From Mucilaginibacter sp. (GTDB taxonomy: Bacteria > Bacteroidota > Bacteroidia > Sphingobacteriales > Sphingobacteriaceae), in contig JAQBOH010000003.1 in NCBI GenBank assembly GCA_028288125.1, positions 1 to 47,807 of the forward strand: 47,807 bases of DNA. The letters run 5' to 3'. The notes beneath the pieces are model-generated. The model saw only the letters and a list, made by a program, of their open reading frames with translations. It was not told the DNA's origin and did no database searches. The position numbers and the translations under genes are program-made. Shown piece after piece: positions 28,952 to 37,889 of the stretch (its first letter is position 1; each line of letters opens with the position of its first letter).

Positions 28952-30004
28952 ATGAAAACTTACCTTTTACTATTAGTATTTGCCTGCCAGGGTTATTTAG
29001 CTTTGGGGCAGGATTGGAATAAAACACCTTATGAAACCAAATCATTAGCCAACGACGATATACGCGACGTATTTGTGAACACGTCGGGTGCGAGTATAAG
29101 TGTAAGCGGCGCGGCGGGTGAAGCCGCGAGGGTGGAGGTATTTGTACATGGAAACAATAACCAGGAACTAACCCGCGAAGAAATAAAAAAACGCCTGGAT
29201 GAAGATTATATATTACAGGTTTCGGTAAGCGGGCACGAAGTTCACGCTACCGCGAAAAGGAAGCACGACGGTATGGGCTTTAACGTGAACCTTAACTGGA
29301 GACGGCAATTGAGCATATCTTTCAAAGTATTTGTTCCGCGGCAGGTGGCCACTCATTTGGGCACCAGTGGGGGCAGTATTCATGTGGATAATCTGTCTGG
29401 AAATGAAAATTTATCTACCAGTGGCGGCAGTTTGCATGTTGACCATTTAACCGGCGTTATAAAAGGAGAAACATCGGGCGGCAGTATTGAGGTATCCAAC
29501 TCGGGCGATAATATCAACCTCGAAACCAGCGGCGGCAGCATTCGCGCCACTAATTGCAACGGCAAAATAAAATTGGAGACATCGGGCGGCTCCCTGCATC
29601 TGGAAGGTTTAAAAGGTTCCATTAGGGCTAACACCAGCGGTGGCAGCGTACAGGCCAGCGATATCGACGGCGAATTGGTTACCGGTACTTCGGGAGGCAG
29701 CATGAACTTAACACAACTGTCATGCAGCCTTGAAGCGTCCACCAGTGGCGGCAGCATGAATGTGGAAATGAACCATGTGGGCAAATATGTAAAGCTTGAT
29801 GTAAGCGGCGGAAATGTAAACCTAAAATTACCTTTAAAGCAGGGCCTGGACCTGAACATGTCAGCAAACAGGATAAATAACCCATTTAATATAAGCGGTT
29901 TTTCAGGTGAATGGGATAAAACCCATGTTAAAGGAAGTGTCAACGGCGGAGGGGCGCCGGTAAACGTTGATGCCAGCGGGCATTTGGAGATTAGTTTTAA
30001 TTAA
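28952..30004 (+). CDS. secreted TSGGS-repeat protein (DUF4097-like beta-solenoid, putative adhesin)
   Basis: A 350-residue protein with a signal peptide (MKTYLLLLVFACQGYLALGQ, cleavage near residue 20). After an N-terminal region of ~110 residues come eight TSGGS motifs and a ninth VSGGN, spaced about 17-22 residues apart, each starting a hydrophobic/polar alternating strand (SIHVDNLSG, SLHVDHLTG, SIEVSNSGD and so on). This pattern is typical of DUF4097/adhesin-like proteins that fold as a right-handed beta-solenoid. It is probably periplasmic or surface-exposed. It is the only non-transporter gene inside the permease array and is followed by a terminator, so it should be the last gene of the first array operon. 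Substrate, sensor or accessory roles are all open. Confidence 0.82.
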   Translation: MKTYLLLLVFACQGYLALGQDWNKTPYETKSLANDDIRDVFVNTSGASISVSGAAGEAARVEVFVHGNNNQELTREEIKKRLDEDYILQVSVSGHEVHATAKRKHDGMGFNVNLNWRRQLSISFKVFVPRQVATHLGTSGGSIHVDNLSGNENLSTSGGSLHVDHLTGVIKGETSGGSIEVSNSGDNINLETSGGSIRATNCNGKIKLETSGGSLHLEGLKGSIRANTSGGSVQASDIDGELVTGTSGGSMNLTQLSCSLEASTSGGSMNVEMNHVGKYVKLDVSGGNVNLKLPLKQGLDLNMSANRINNPFNISGFSGEWDKTHVKGSVNGGGAPVNVDASGHLEISFN

Positions 30005-30032
30005 GGTTTAGAAATAGTTTTATTAATGAGCT

Positions 30033-30069
30033 AAGCGGCCCTGGTGTGATTAACATCAGGGCCGCTTTT
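30033..30069 (+). terminator. Rho-independent terminator of the first array operon
   Basis: AAGCGGCCCTGGTG (30033-30046) pairs with CATCAGGGCCGCTT (30054-30067), 14 bp with one G-T wobble and a 7-nt loop, then TTTT. It begins 28 bp after the TSGGS protein stop. The remaining 240 bp to P6 hold the enhancer pair and promoter core listed next. Confidence 0.88.
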
Positions 30070-30176
30070 ATATAATGGAAATATTCATCGTTCAAATCTA
30101 AAACGGCGAATCCTTCTTGAACACCATTGAAAATAAACAAAAGTGAAAAATTGTAAATCCGAATTAAAAAGCGGAC

Positions 30177-30215
30177 TGTATCATAAACGAACACAGGGTG
30201 TTACGCTTGCGAACA
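30177..30215 (+). promoter_or_regulatory. paired 17-bp enhancer sites, copy 2 (P6 operon)
   Basis: Site A TGTATCATAAACGAACA (30177-30193) differs from the other two copies at two positions. Site B TGTTACGCTTGCGAACA (30199-30215) starts exactly 22 bp later. Both have the form TGT-N11-ACA with a shared CGNACA right end. They sit in the 303-bp gap just after a terminator, where a new promoter is needed. Confidence 0.78.
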
Positions 30216-30267
30216 GTTGTAATTATATATAAAATGTAATTGATTGAATAACAGCTGTTTATTTAAT

Positions 30268-30283
30268 TGGTATGTATTTTAAA
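30268..30283 (+). promoter_or_regulatory. sigma54-like promoter core of the P6 operon
   Basis: TGGTATGTATTTTAAA starts 91 bp after site A, the same distance as in the adaptor promoter, and 40 bp before the P6 ATG. Its first 14 bases are identical to the core at 43117. The -24 TGG is clear; the -12 GC is replaced by AA. Confidence 0.58.
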
Positions 30284-30307
30284 CCTATCGTAAAAAAATA
30301 GTCCGGC

Positions 30308-32731
30308 ATGATCAAAAACTTTATCATTACAGCATGGCGAAACCTTAAAGGCAACAAGGTATTTTCATTTATCAATATTTTTGGCTTGTCGGTAGGGCTT
30401 ACCTGCTGCATGCTGATAGGTGCCTATTTATACCAGGAACTAACTTATGATACTTATCCGGCGCAAGCCAGGCAGCTTTACAGGGTGGCCCTGCACTCAA
30501 ACGGAGATAATGCCGCGGCCGATTTTCCGAGTGTCGACATAGCTGTGGGGCAGGGGATAAAAAGCGCGTTTCCCGAAGTGCTTGCCAGCACCCGCTTAAC
30601 CAATTTGGGGAATGTATTTGTCAAATACGGGAATAACCAGTTTAAGGAAAATAAAGTTGTGCTTATTGATTCAAATTTCTTCAAGCTATTTTCTATCCCG
30701 CTGGCTGAAGGAGACATTAAAACAGCCCTTAACGAACCCAAAACCATTGTCATAACAAAAGCGTTCGAAAAGAAATATTTTGGCGGTTTACCGGCCCTTG
30801 GTAAAGCGCTGAAAGTGGGAAACGACCTCGTAAAAGTGACCGGCGTTATCGATAAGATCCCGGATAATTCGCATTTTCATGCCGATGCTTTTATGAGCAT
30901 GGTAACCTTTGTTACCCCCCGGGCAAAGCAAACCTGGAGCAACGTCGGCTACTTTACTTATCTTTTACTAAATAAAAACGCCGACCCAAAAAAACTGGAA
31001 GCCCGGTTTCCGCAGCTGGTTGCTAAATTTGTGGTGCCCGAGATACAGCATGATATGGGCGTGAGTGTCGCAGAAGCACAGAAATCTGTTAACTCATTTT
31101 TATTTTTTTTACAGCCGATCACCGATATTCATTTACATTCGGCGAGCAAATACGAATTTGAATCGAATGGCGATATCCATTACGTATATATCTTCGGCGC
31201 CCTTGCCGCATTTATTTTGTTACTTGCCTGTATCAATTTTACCAACCTCTCAACCGCCAGCGCGGCTAAACGAGCGAAGGAAATAGGCATCCGGAAAGTA
31301 CTGGGATCAGCGAAAAATAAACTGGTATCGCAATTTCTTATCGAATCGGTTATGCTTACGCTTTTGGCTACGCTGTTTGCCATGGGCCTGGTTTACCTCT
31401 TACTGCCATATTTTAATGATCTGTCGGGCAAACAGATAACTATCGGCTTCTTTTTAACCTACAGGGTTGTATTATTTGAAATTGCTTTAACATTGTTTGT
31501 TGGCCTAATAGCCGGTATTTACCCGGCGTTTTTTTTGTCTTCCTTCCAGATCATTTCGATTTTAAAAGGCAACACCGGGACAGAACCGGCAAATCGCGGC
31601 GGGCTGCGGAGCAGCCTCATCGTTTTTCAGTTCGGCATATCAACAGCACTGATCATTGCTACTTTTATCGTCTACCAGCAGCTTTATTTTATGCAAAATA
31701 AAAAACTTGGGTACGATAAAAACCAGGTGCTTGTGATAAATGATACCAATACCCTCGGCAATAATATCGATGCATTTAAACAGCAGCTTTTGAATGACAA
31801 CCGGGTGGTTAATGCAACCATATCCGACAATGTACCAGGTTACAATAACATGGGTGGTACGGAGATTTATGCCAGTTACATTGCCAATAAAGGCACCCGA
31901 ACCCAGCTGCAGACCGGTATTTACTGGATCCAAAACTCGTACATTCCGACACTGGGCATGCAGCTTGCAAAAGGGAGGAACTTCTATCCGTCAGCTCCCG
32001 CAGATTCGGCGTCGGCTATCATTAATGAGACAGCCGTTCGCGACCTGGGTTTCGGCAATACCGATCCGTTAGGTAAAACAATTATACGATCGGGACAGCG
32101 CCACTATACCATAGTTGGCGTGGTAAAGGATTTTCACTATACATCGGCAAAGCAAAAGATCGCCCCATTAATGATGCTGGCATCGAACAACAGCAAAGGC
32201 TCCATAATCGTAAGGATAAAAACTGCGGACGTACATCATTTGATCAGTGATATTAAAACCCAATGGAATACCTACCATGTAGGCGCGCCATTCAGCTATT
32301 CCTTCCTCGACGAGCAATTTGCGACGCTATATAATTCAGAGCAGCGTACAGGTCAAATATTTACCACCTTTTCGGTTATAGCCGTCATTATCGCCTGCCT
32401 TGGTCTATTCGGCCTTGCAGCATATATGATACGGCAGCGGGTTAAAGAAATTGGTATCCGGAAGGTGTTGGGCGCTTCTGCCGGAAGCATTACCGTCATG
32501 TTATCAAAAGAATTTTTAAAGCTGATCATTATCGCTTCGCTCGTCGCATTCCCGGTAACCTGGTACGCGATGAACAAATGGCTGCAGGATTTTGCCTATC
32601 GGATAACCATTGAGTGGTGGGTGTTTCTAGCGGCAGGATGTATTGCCCTTCTGGTTGCAGCTTTAACTATAAGTTTTCAATCTATTAAAGCAGCGTTGGC
32701 AAATCCCGTGAAGAGCCTTAGGAGTGAGTAA
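30308..32731 (+). CDS. P6: FtsX/MacB-type ABC permease
   Basis: 807 residues, with FtsX motifs EIGIRKVLG at ~323 and ~713 and the end NPVKSLRSE. The first helix reads FGLSVGLTCCMLIGAYLYQE, with a double cysteine shared with P7, so these neighbours form a subgroup. The residue after the ACINF segment is threonine (TNLSTAS). It is the first gene after a terminator and the second enhancer/promoter element, and so should head a separate transcription unit P6-P10. Confidence 0.93.
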   Translation: MIKNFIITAWRNLKGNKVFSFINIFGLSVGLTCCMLIGAYLYQELTYDTYPAQARQLYRVALHSNGDNAAADFPSVDIAVGQGIKSAFPEVLASTRLTNLGNVFVKYGNNQFKENKVVLIDSNFFKLFSIPLAEGDIKTALNEPKTIVITKAFEKKYFGGLPALGKALKVGNDLVKVTGVIDKIPDNSHFHADAFMSMVTFVTPRAKQTWSNVGYFTYLLLNKNADPKKLEARFPQLVAKFVVPEIQHDMGVSVAEAQKSVNSFLFFLQPITDIHLHSASKYEFESNGDIHYVYIFGALAAFILLLACINFTNLSTASAAKRAKEIGIRKVLGSAKNKLVSQFLIESVMLTLLATLFAMGLVYLLLPYFNDLSGKQITIGFFLTYRVVLFEIALTLFVGLIAGIYPAFFLSSFQIISILKGNTGTEPANRGGLRSSLIVFQFGISTALIIATFIVYQQLYFMQNKKLGYDKNQVLVINDTNTLGNNIDAFKQQLLNDNRVVNATISDNVPGYNNMGGTEIYASYIANKGTRTQLQTGIYWIQNSYIPTLGMQLAKGRNFYPSAPADSASAIINETAVRDLGFGNTDPLGKTIIRSGQRHYTIVGVVKDFHYTSAKQKIAPLMMLASNNSKGSIIVRIKTADVHHLISDIKTQWNTYHVGAPFSYSFLDEQFATLYNSEQRTGQIFTTFSVIAVIIACLGLFGLAAYMIRQRVKEIGIRKVLGASAGSITVMLSKEFLKLIIIASLVAFPVTWYAMNKWLQDFAYRITIEWWVFLAAGCIALLVAALTISFQSIKAALANPVKSLRSE

Positions 32732-32784
32732 GAAAAGTAGGCAGTGTGCAGTAGCAGTCGGCTGTTGATATGAAAATATATAAT

Positions 32785-32808
32785 TCAATAATTCACTAAA
32801 TCAATAAT
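32785..32808 (+). repeat. octamer leader repeat before P7
   Basis: Three exact units TCAATAAT, TCACTAAA and TCAATAAT end 10 nt before the P7 ATG. A GCAGTGT/GCAGTAG/CAGTCGG heptamer run lies further upstream (32741-32760), just after the P6 stop. Confidence 0.83.
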
Positions 32809-32818
32809 TGATAAGGTC

Positions 32819-35248
32819 ATGATAAAAAATTACCTGAGGAGCGCCATTCGAAACATCAAACGGCACCCGTTTATTTCATTCATCAATATATTCGGTTTAA
32901 CAGTGGGTTTAACCTGCTGCCTGCTTATTTTGGCCTATATCATTAACGAGCGCAGTTATGATAAATCCTACAAAAACGCCAACGATATTTATAGGGTAAC
33001 GCGGATATTCTATTCGGGCCCCAATGTAGAGAGTTTGCATTTGAGCGCGGTAGCACCGCCATTTGGCCCTTTACTGCAAAATGCATTTTCTGATATTAAA
33101 AAAGTAACGCGTGTACTGCCAAATGGCACCACACCATTGCGGTATAAGGATAAGCTGTTTAATGAAAATAGCGCCGTTTTTGCCGATGAAAACTTCTTTG
33201 ACTTTTTCAGCTTGCCTGTTATAAAAGGAGATGCGCATAAGGCGCTTCTCGACCCTTATACCGTTATGATGACTGAAGCGGTCGCCAAAAAATATTTTGG
33301 CGATGCCGACCCAATAAATAAAACCGTGCTGCTTGACAATAACAAGCACGAATTTAAGGTGACAGGCATTTTTAAGCCATTTCCGGCTAACTCACACATG
33401 CATCCCGACATTTTAATGTCGTTCAATACATTAAAGGACCCTGTTATTTATGGCGAAAAACAGTTACAGACCAATTACGGCAACAATTCTTTTTATACCT
33501 ACCTGCTTTTTCCGAATGGCTATAATGTAAGCAGGATCGAAGGCCAGCTGCCCGATTTCCTGGATAAATACGTTCACTTTCCGGGAATGCCAGGGAATAT
33601 AAAAACCCACCAGGTAACCAAACTTACCATACAAAAACTAACCGATATCCACCTGCGCTCGCACCTGGATGTTGAGATAGAAGGGAACGGAGATATTATC
33701 CGCGTTTATATCTTTTCGGCCATTGCTTTATTTATCCTGCTGATCGCGTGTATCAACTATATGAACTTGTCCACCGCGCGTTCAGCCTTAAGGGCAAAAG
33801 AAATAGGCATCAGAAAGGTAATGGGTGCGCAGCGTAAAGCGATCATTGCCCAATTTTTAAGCGAATCGGTGTTGATCACCATGGTTTCGCTGTTGCTTGC
33901 CGTGATATTGACGGTTTCTGTACTGCCTTTTATCAATTATTTATCAAACCAGGCTTTATCAGTCGGCAGTTTGCTGCAATGGCGCATTTTGTTATCGCTG
34001 CTTGCTCTTCCGTTTGTGGTGGGCATCATAAGCGGTATATACCCGGCTTTATTTATGTCGTCGTTTTTGCCGGTAAAAGTGTTAAAAGGCATGCTTAAGG
34101 TGGGGTCGGGCAACCTTTCATTCAGGAAAGTCCTGGTTGTATTGCAGTTTTCAATATCGATCATTTTAATCATAGCCACCACGGTGGTTTACCGGCAATT
34201 GCAGTATGTACAGAGCAAATCGCTGGGCTTTAATAAGGATTTTGTTTTAACAACACAATATACACGTTTATTGAACAAGCAATATGAGGCTTTTAAGAGC
34301 GACGTAATGAAAAACGGTGCTATAAAAGATATAGGCAGGTCGTCGCGTATTCCAACCGGACGGTTACTTGACGACCAGAACGCCAAAGTGTTGCAGGGCG
34401 GCTCAATGCAGCCCATCAAGGTGGATTTGAAGTATATTACAACCGACTATGGTTTTATACCAACCTATGGCATGCAGATAGCTGCCGGCAGGAATTTCTC
34501 AAAGGAGTTTCCAACCGATACAACCAATTATATCATCAATGAAGCGGCAGTACGCGCGCTCGGCTGGAAAACGCCGCAAAATGCATTAGATAAAGATATT
34601 GCCTATGGAGACATCAAAGGAAAGGTAATCGGCGTGGTTAAAGATTTTCATTTTGAATCGCTGCATCAAAAGATCATTCCTTTATTATTTCAACTACCCG
34701 GCCGAGGCTTTTATAACCGATTATCGGTAAAGATCGACGGGCGCAATGTACAGTCGGCTATCAGCACCATTCAAACTACCTGGCAAAAATACTTGCCCGA
34801 AACACCTTTTGATTTTACCTTCCTGGACACAAAATTTAACCATCTGTACCAAAGCGAGCAGGAGCAGGGCAGGCTGTTTACCATATTCTCGTGCATCGCT
34901 ATCTTTATAGCCTGCCTGGGTTTATTTGGCCTGTCGGCGTTTACAATCACTCAAAGGGTTAAGGAAATTGGCGTGCGTAAAGTGCTTGGCGCGAGTATTC
35001 CACAAATTGTTACCGAACTGTCTAAAGATTTTATGAAGCTGGTTTTGATAGCGGCTATTATCGCCTTCCCGATAGCATGGTATTCGATGAACAGCTGGTT
35101 GGTTAATTTTGCCTTTCATGTGGGCATCGGCTGGTGGGTATTTATAATGGCGGGCGTTATTGCGCTGGTCATTGCCTTTATGACGATAAGTTTCCAGTCA
35201 ATTAAGGCAGCATTGGCAAACCCGGTGGACAGTTTACGTTCTGAGTGA
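32819..35248 (+). CDS. P7: FtsX/MacB-type ABC permease
   Basis: 809 residues. The first FtsX motif is EIGIRKVMG (~327) and the second EIGVRKVLG (~715); it ends NPVDSLRSE. The first helix reads FGLTVGLTCCLLILAYIINE, with the double cysteine of P6. The first helix of the first FtsX domain (VYIFSAIALFILLIACINYMNLSTARS) resembles that of P1 and P3, so the family shows mosaic similarity. It lies 87 bp after P6 in the same presumed operon. Confidence 0.93.
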   Translation: MIKNYLRSAIRNIKRHPFISFINIFGLTVGLTCCLLILAYIINERSYDKSYKNANDIYRVTRIFYSGPNVESLHLSAVAPPFGPLLQNAFSDIKKVTRVLPNGTTPLRYKDKLFNENSAVFADENFFDFFSLPVIKGDAHKALLDPYTVMMTEAVAKKYFGDADPINKTVLLDNNKHEFKVTGIFKPFPANSHMHPDILMSFNTLKDPVIYGEKQLQTNYGNNSFYTYLLFPNGYNVSRIEGQLPDFLDKYVHFPGMPGNIKTHQVTKLTIQKLTDIHLRSHLDVEIEGNGDIIRVYIFSAIALFILLIACINYMNLSTARSALRAKEIGIRKVMGAQRKAIIAQFLSESVLITMVSLLLAVILTVSVLPFINYLSNQALSVGSLLQWRILLSLLALPFVVGIISGIYPALFMSSFLPVKVLKGMLKVGSGNLSFRKVLVVLQFSISIILIIATTVVYRQLQYVQSKSLGFNKDFVLTTQYTRLLNKQYEAFKSDVMKNGAIKDIGRSSRIPTGRLLDDQNAKVLQGGSMQPIKVDLKYITTDYGFIPTYGMQIAAGRNFSKEFPTDTTNYIINEAAVRALGWKTPQNALDKDIAYGDIKGKVIGVVKDFHFESLHQKIIPLLFQLPGRGFYNRLSVKIDGRNVQSAISTIQTTWQKYLPETPFDFTFLDTKFNHLYQSEQEQGRLFTIFSCIAIFIACLGLFGLSAFTITQRVKEIGVRKVLGASIPQIVTELSKDFMKLVLIAAIIAFPIAWYSMNSWLVNFAFHVGIGWWVFIMAGVIALVIAFMTISFQSIKAALANPVDSLRSE

Positions 35249-35288
35249 TTAGAGATTAGTTTTATCCAGAAAAAATGACTAACAAGAC

Positions 35289-35309
35289 AATGACCAATGA
35301 CCAAATAAA
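35289..35309 (+). repeat. heptamer leader repeat before P8
   Basis: Two exact AATGACC units and AAATAAA run straight into the P8 ATG. The same ending (AATGACC, AAATAAA, ATG) precedes P12, and a looser form (AATGATC, AAACAAA) precedes P1. Confidence 0.8.
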
Positions 35310-37778
35310 ATGATAAAAAACTACTTCAAAATCGCATTACGGGGCTTTTGGAAACATAAGCTGTTTACGCTGATCAATATTATCGGCTTATCAATCGGTA
35401 TCAGCGCCGCGCTGGTAATTTACCTCATCGTTCACTTTGATTTTACTTTTGATAAATTTCATAAGGACAGCGACCGGATATACCGGGTAGTGAGCATTTT
35501 TTCCTTCCAGGGTGAAAAAGGATACAACAGCGGAATATGCGGCCCATTACCACAAGCTGTTAAAAACCAGGTAACGGGGATTGAAGTTGCGGCGCCATTC
35601 TATACCTTGTACGGTCCGAATGTATTTATTCCGGGCAAGGGGAATGTTCCGGTTAGATTTAAAAGCCAGGATAATATAGTTCTTGCCAGTCCCGAGTATT
35701 TTAAAATATTCAATTATAAATGGCTAGCCGGTTCTCCAAAAAATGCGCTGAGTGCGCCTAACCAGGTAGTGTTAACATCTGAACAGGCAAAAAAATATTT
35801 CTCATCATTGCACTATAGTCAAATGATCGGCAAAATAGTCGCTTACGATACGATAAAGACAACCGTAACAGGGATTGTTCAGTCATTCACAGACAATACT
35901 GATTTCACGTTTCACGATTTTATATCTTATAGCACAGGCGTTGTTAATAACGATTTAAAAGGTCAGCTACAACTCACCGAATGGGAAAGCACCAATTCAG
36001 CATCGCAACTTTTTATAAAGTTATCGCCTTCAGCAAACGCAGCGCACGTTGAAAAGCAACTAAATGATATTCTTAAAAGGAATAGCCCGCCGAAGCCTGA
36101 AAGCAAAGGCAATACCCATAGATTTAGTTTACAGCCGTTAAACGACTTACATTTTAATGAGCATTATGGAAATTTCGACAATGATCGCGTGGCCAGTAAA
36201 ACCACATTATATGGGTTACTTATCATAGCTTTATTTCTGTTGCTGTTAGGCTGTATTAATTTTATTAATTTAACTACCGCGCAGGCTACACAAAGGGCAA
36301 AGGAAATTGGTATCCGCAAGACAATGGGAAGTAGCCGTATGCAGCTGGTGGTGCAATTTTTAAGTGAAACATTTTTGATAACGTTGATAGCCGTTATTAT
36401 CTCGGCGGCATTAGCGCCTGTAATTTTAAAGCTTTTTGCTGATTTTGTGCCGGCTGGTATTAAGGCAAATATCTTTTCACAACTCAGCCTGATAATATTT
36501 CTATTGTTATTAACTATCATAGTCAGCCTCTTATCCGGGTTTTATCCTGCGGTGATGTTGTCAGGATATAAACCGGCTATGGTACTTAAAAACCAGGCTG
36601 CATCAAACAGCAGTAAAACGCGAAATGCGTGGCTGCGTAAATCATTAACGGTTACTCAATTTATCATCGCCCAATTCTTCATCATGGCAACTGTATTGGT
36701 GAGTAAGCAAATTTATTATGCATTGCATAAAGATATGGGCTTTAAAAAAGACGCTATAGTTATTATAAATTCTCCGTGGAAAAACCGGACGGCCAGCAAA
36801 AACCAAGTGTTTTTAAATAAGTTGCGTTCTATGCCGCGGGTTGATATGGTTAGCGTTGGCAATGCGCCCCCATCGTCCGGGAATACGAACTCAACCATCG
36901 TTACTTATAAGGATGGCAAGAAGGAAGTTAAAACCGAGGTGTTCCTGAAATTTGGGGATGAAAATTATATCCCGCTATATAAAATCAAGTTAACCGCAGG
37001 GCGTAGCCTGCAGCCTGGCGATACGTCAAAATCGGTAGTGATAAATACAACGTATGCAAAAATACTCGGTTTCAAATCGCCGAACGATGCTGTCGGCAAG
37101 ATGCTCAATAATTTTAACGGAACAAAAAATTTAAAAATTGTAGGGGTGGTCGCTGATTTTCATCAGAAATCGTTGCATGACCCTATTAAACCACTGGCCA
37201 TATTCACCAGCACCAATAACTACCAAACCGGTACGTTCCACATCTCGCTAAAACCGCAAACCGCCGGTGGTGATGAATGGAAAACCGCATTGGCAGCAAT
37301 TGGAAGATCATGGAAGGAAATATATCCTGACGACGACTTTGAATATCATTTTTTCGACGAAACAATAGCTAAGTTTTATGAAACCGAGCAGCATACTTCA
37401 ACACTATTAACCTGGGCCACGGGCTTATCAATATTTATTAGCTGCCTGGGTTTATTAGGGTTAGCCATTTATACAACCAACCAGCGCACTAAGGAAATTG
37501 GTGTGCGCAAGGTGCTGGGCGCAACAGTGGCGCAAATTGTTAAGTTGCTTTCAACCGAGCTGGTGTTGCTTATCATCCTGGCGTTTTTGATCGTTACGCC
37601 ATTAGCTTGGTGGGCCATGAACAAATGGATGCAGGGCTTTGCCGACCGCACACCCATAAGCTGGTGGATATTCGCTGCCAGCGGCGCTGGAATGTTGTTG
37701 GCCGCGGTGTTTACATCGGGCTTTCAAACGGTTAAGGCGGCTATCGCTAACCCAGTAAAAAGTTTAAGGAGCGAGTAG
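35310..37778 (+). CDS. P8: FtsX/MacB-type ABC permease
   Basis: 822 residues. The first helix (IIGLSIGISAALVIYLIVHFDFTFDKF) lacks the usual cysteine. The first FtsX motif is EIGIRKTMGSS (~330), with threonine for valine and MG for LG. The second FtsX domain reads CLGLLGLAIYTTNQ instead of CLGLFGLAAY, then EIGVRKVLG (~727). It ends NPVKSLRSE. These changes and its longer second periplasmic domain make it one of the divergent members. It starts 61 bp after P7. Confidence 0.93.
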   Translation: MIKNYFKIALRGFWKHKLFTLINIIGLSIGISAALVIYLIVHFDFTFDKFHKDSDRIYRVVSIFSFQGEKGYNSGICGPLPQAVKNQVTGIEVAAPFYTLYGPNVFIPGKGNVPVRFKSQDNIVLASPEYFKIFNYKWLAGSPKNALSAPNQVVLTSEQAKKYFSSLHYSQMIGKIVAYDTIKTTVTGIVQSFTDNTDFTFHDFISYSTGVVNNDLKGQLQLTEWESTNSASQLFIKLSPSANAAHVEKQLNDILKRNSPPKPESKGNTHRFSLQPLNDLHFNEHYGNFDNDRVASKTTLYGLLIIALFLLLLGCINFINLTTAQATQRAKEIGIRKTMGSSRMQLVVQFLSETFLITLIAVIISAALAPVILKLFADFVPAGIKANIFSQLSLIIFLLLLTIIVSLLSGFYPAVMLSGYKPAMVLKNQAASNSSKTRNAWLRKSLTVTQFIIAQFFIMATVLVSKQIYYALHKDMGFKKDAIVIINSPWKNRTASKNQVFLNKLRSMPRVDMVSVGNAPPSSGNTNSTIVTYKDGKKEVKTEVFLKFGDENYIPLYKIKLTAGRSLQPGDTSKSVVINTTYAKILGFKSPNDAVGKMLNNFNGTKNLKIVGVVADFHQKSLHDPIKPLAIFTSTNNYQTGTFHISLKPQTAGGDEWKTALAAIGRSWKEIYPDDDFEYHFFDETIAKFYETEQHTSTLLTWATGLSIFISCLGLLGLAIYTTNQRTKEIGVRKVLGATVAQIVKLLSTELVLLIILAFLIVTPLAWWAMNKWMQGFADRTPISWWIFAASGAGMLLAAVFTSGFQTVKAAIANPVKSLRSE

Positions 37779-37853
37779 AACAGTTTGCAGTAGCAGTTGG
37801 CAATTTTTCACAGCAGACAGAAGCTACCTAATAATTAATAACGAAGAACCAAG

Positions 37854-37877
37854 TCAATAATTCACTAAATCACTAAT
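37854..37877 (+). repeat. octamer leader repeat before P9
   Basis: Three exact units TCAATAAT, TCACTAAA and TCACTAAT end 12 nt before the P9 ATG. A GCAGTAGCAGTTGGC heptamer stretch follows the P8 stop further upstream. Confidence 0.83.
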
Positions 37878-37889
37878 TGATTTACCAGC

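Noticed and set aside
29360-29770. DNA repeats in the TSGGS gene as a possible repeat element or CRISPR
   Set aside because: The periodicity follows the encoded TSGGS protein repeat in one frame with variable codons; it is coding sequence.
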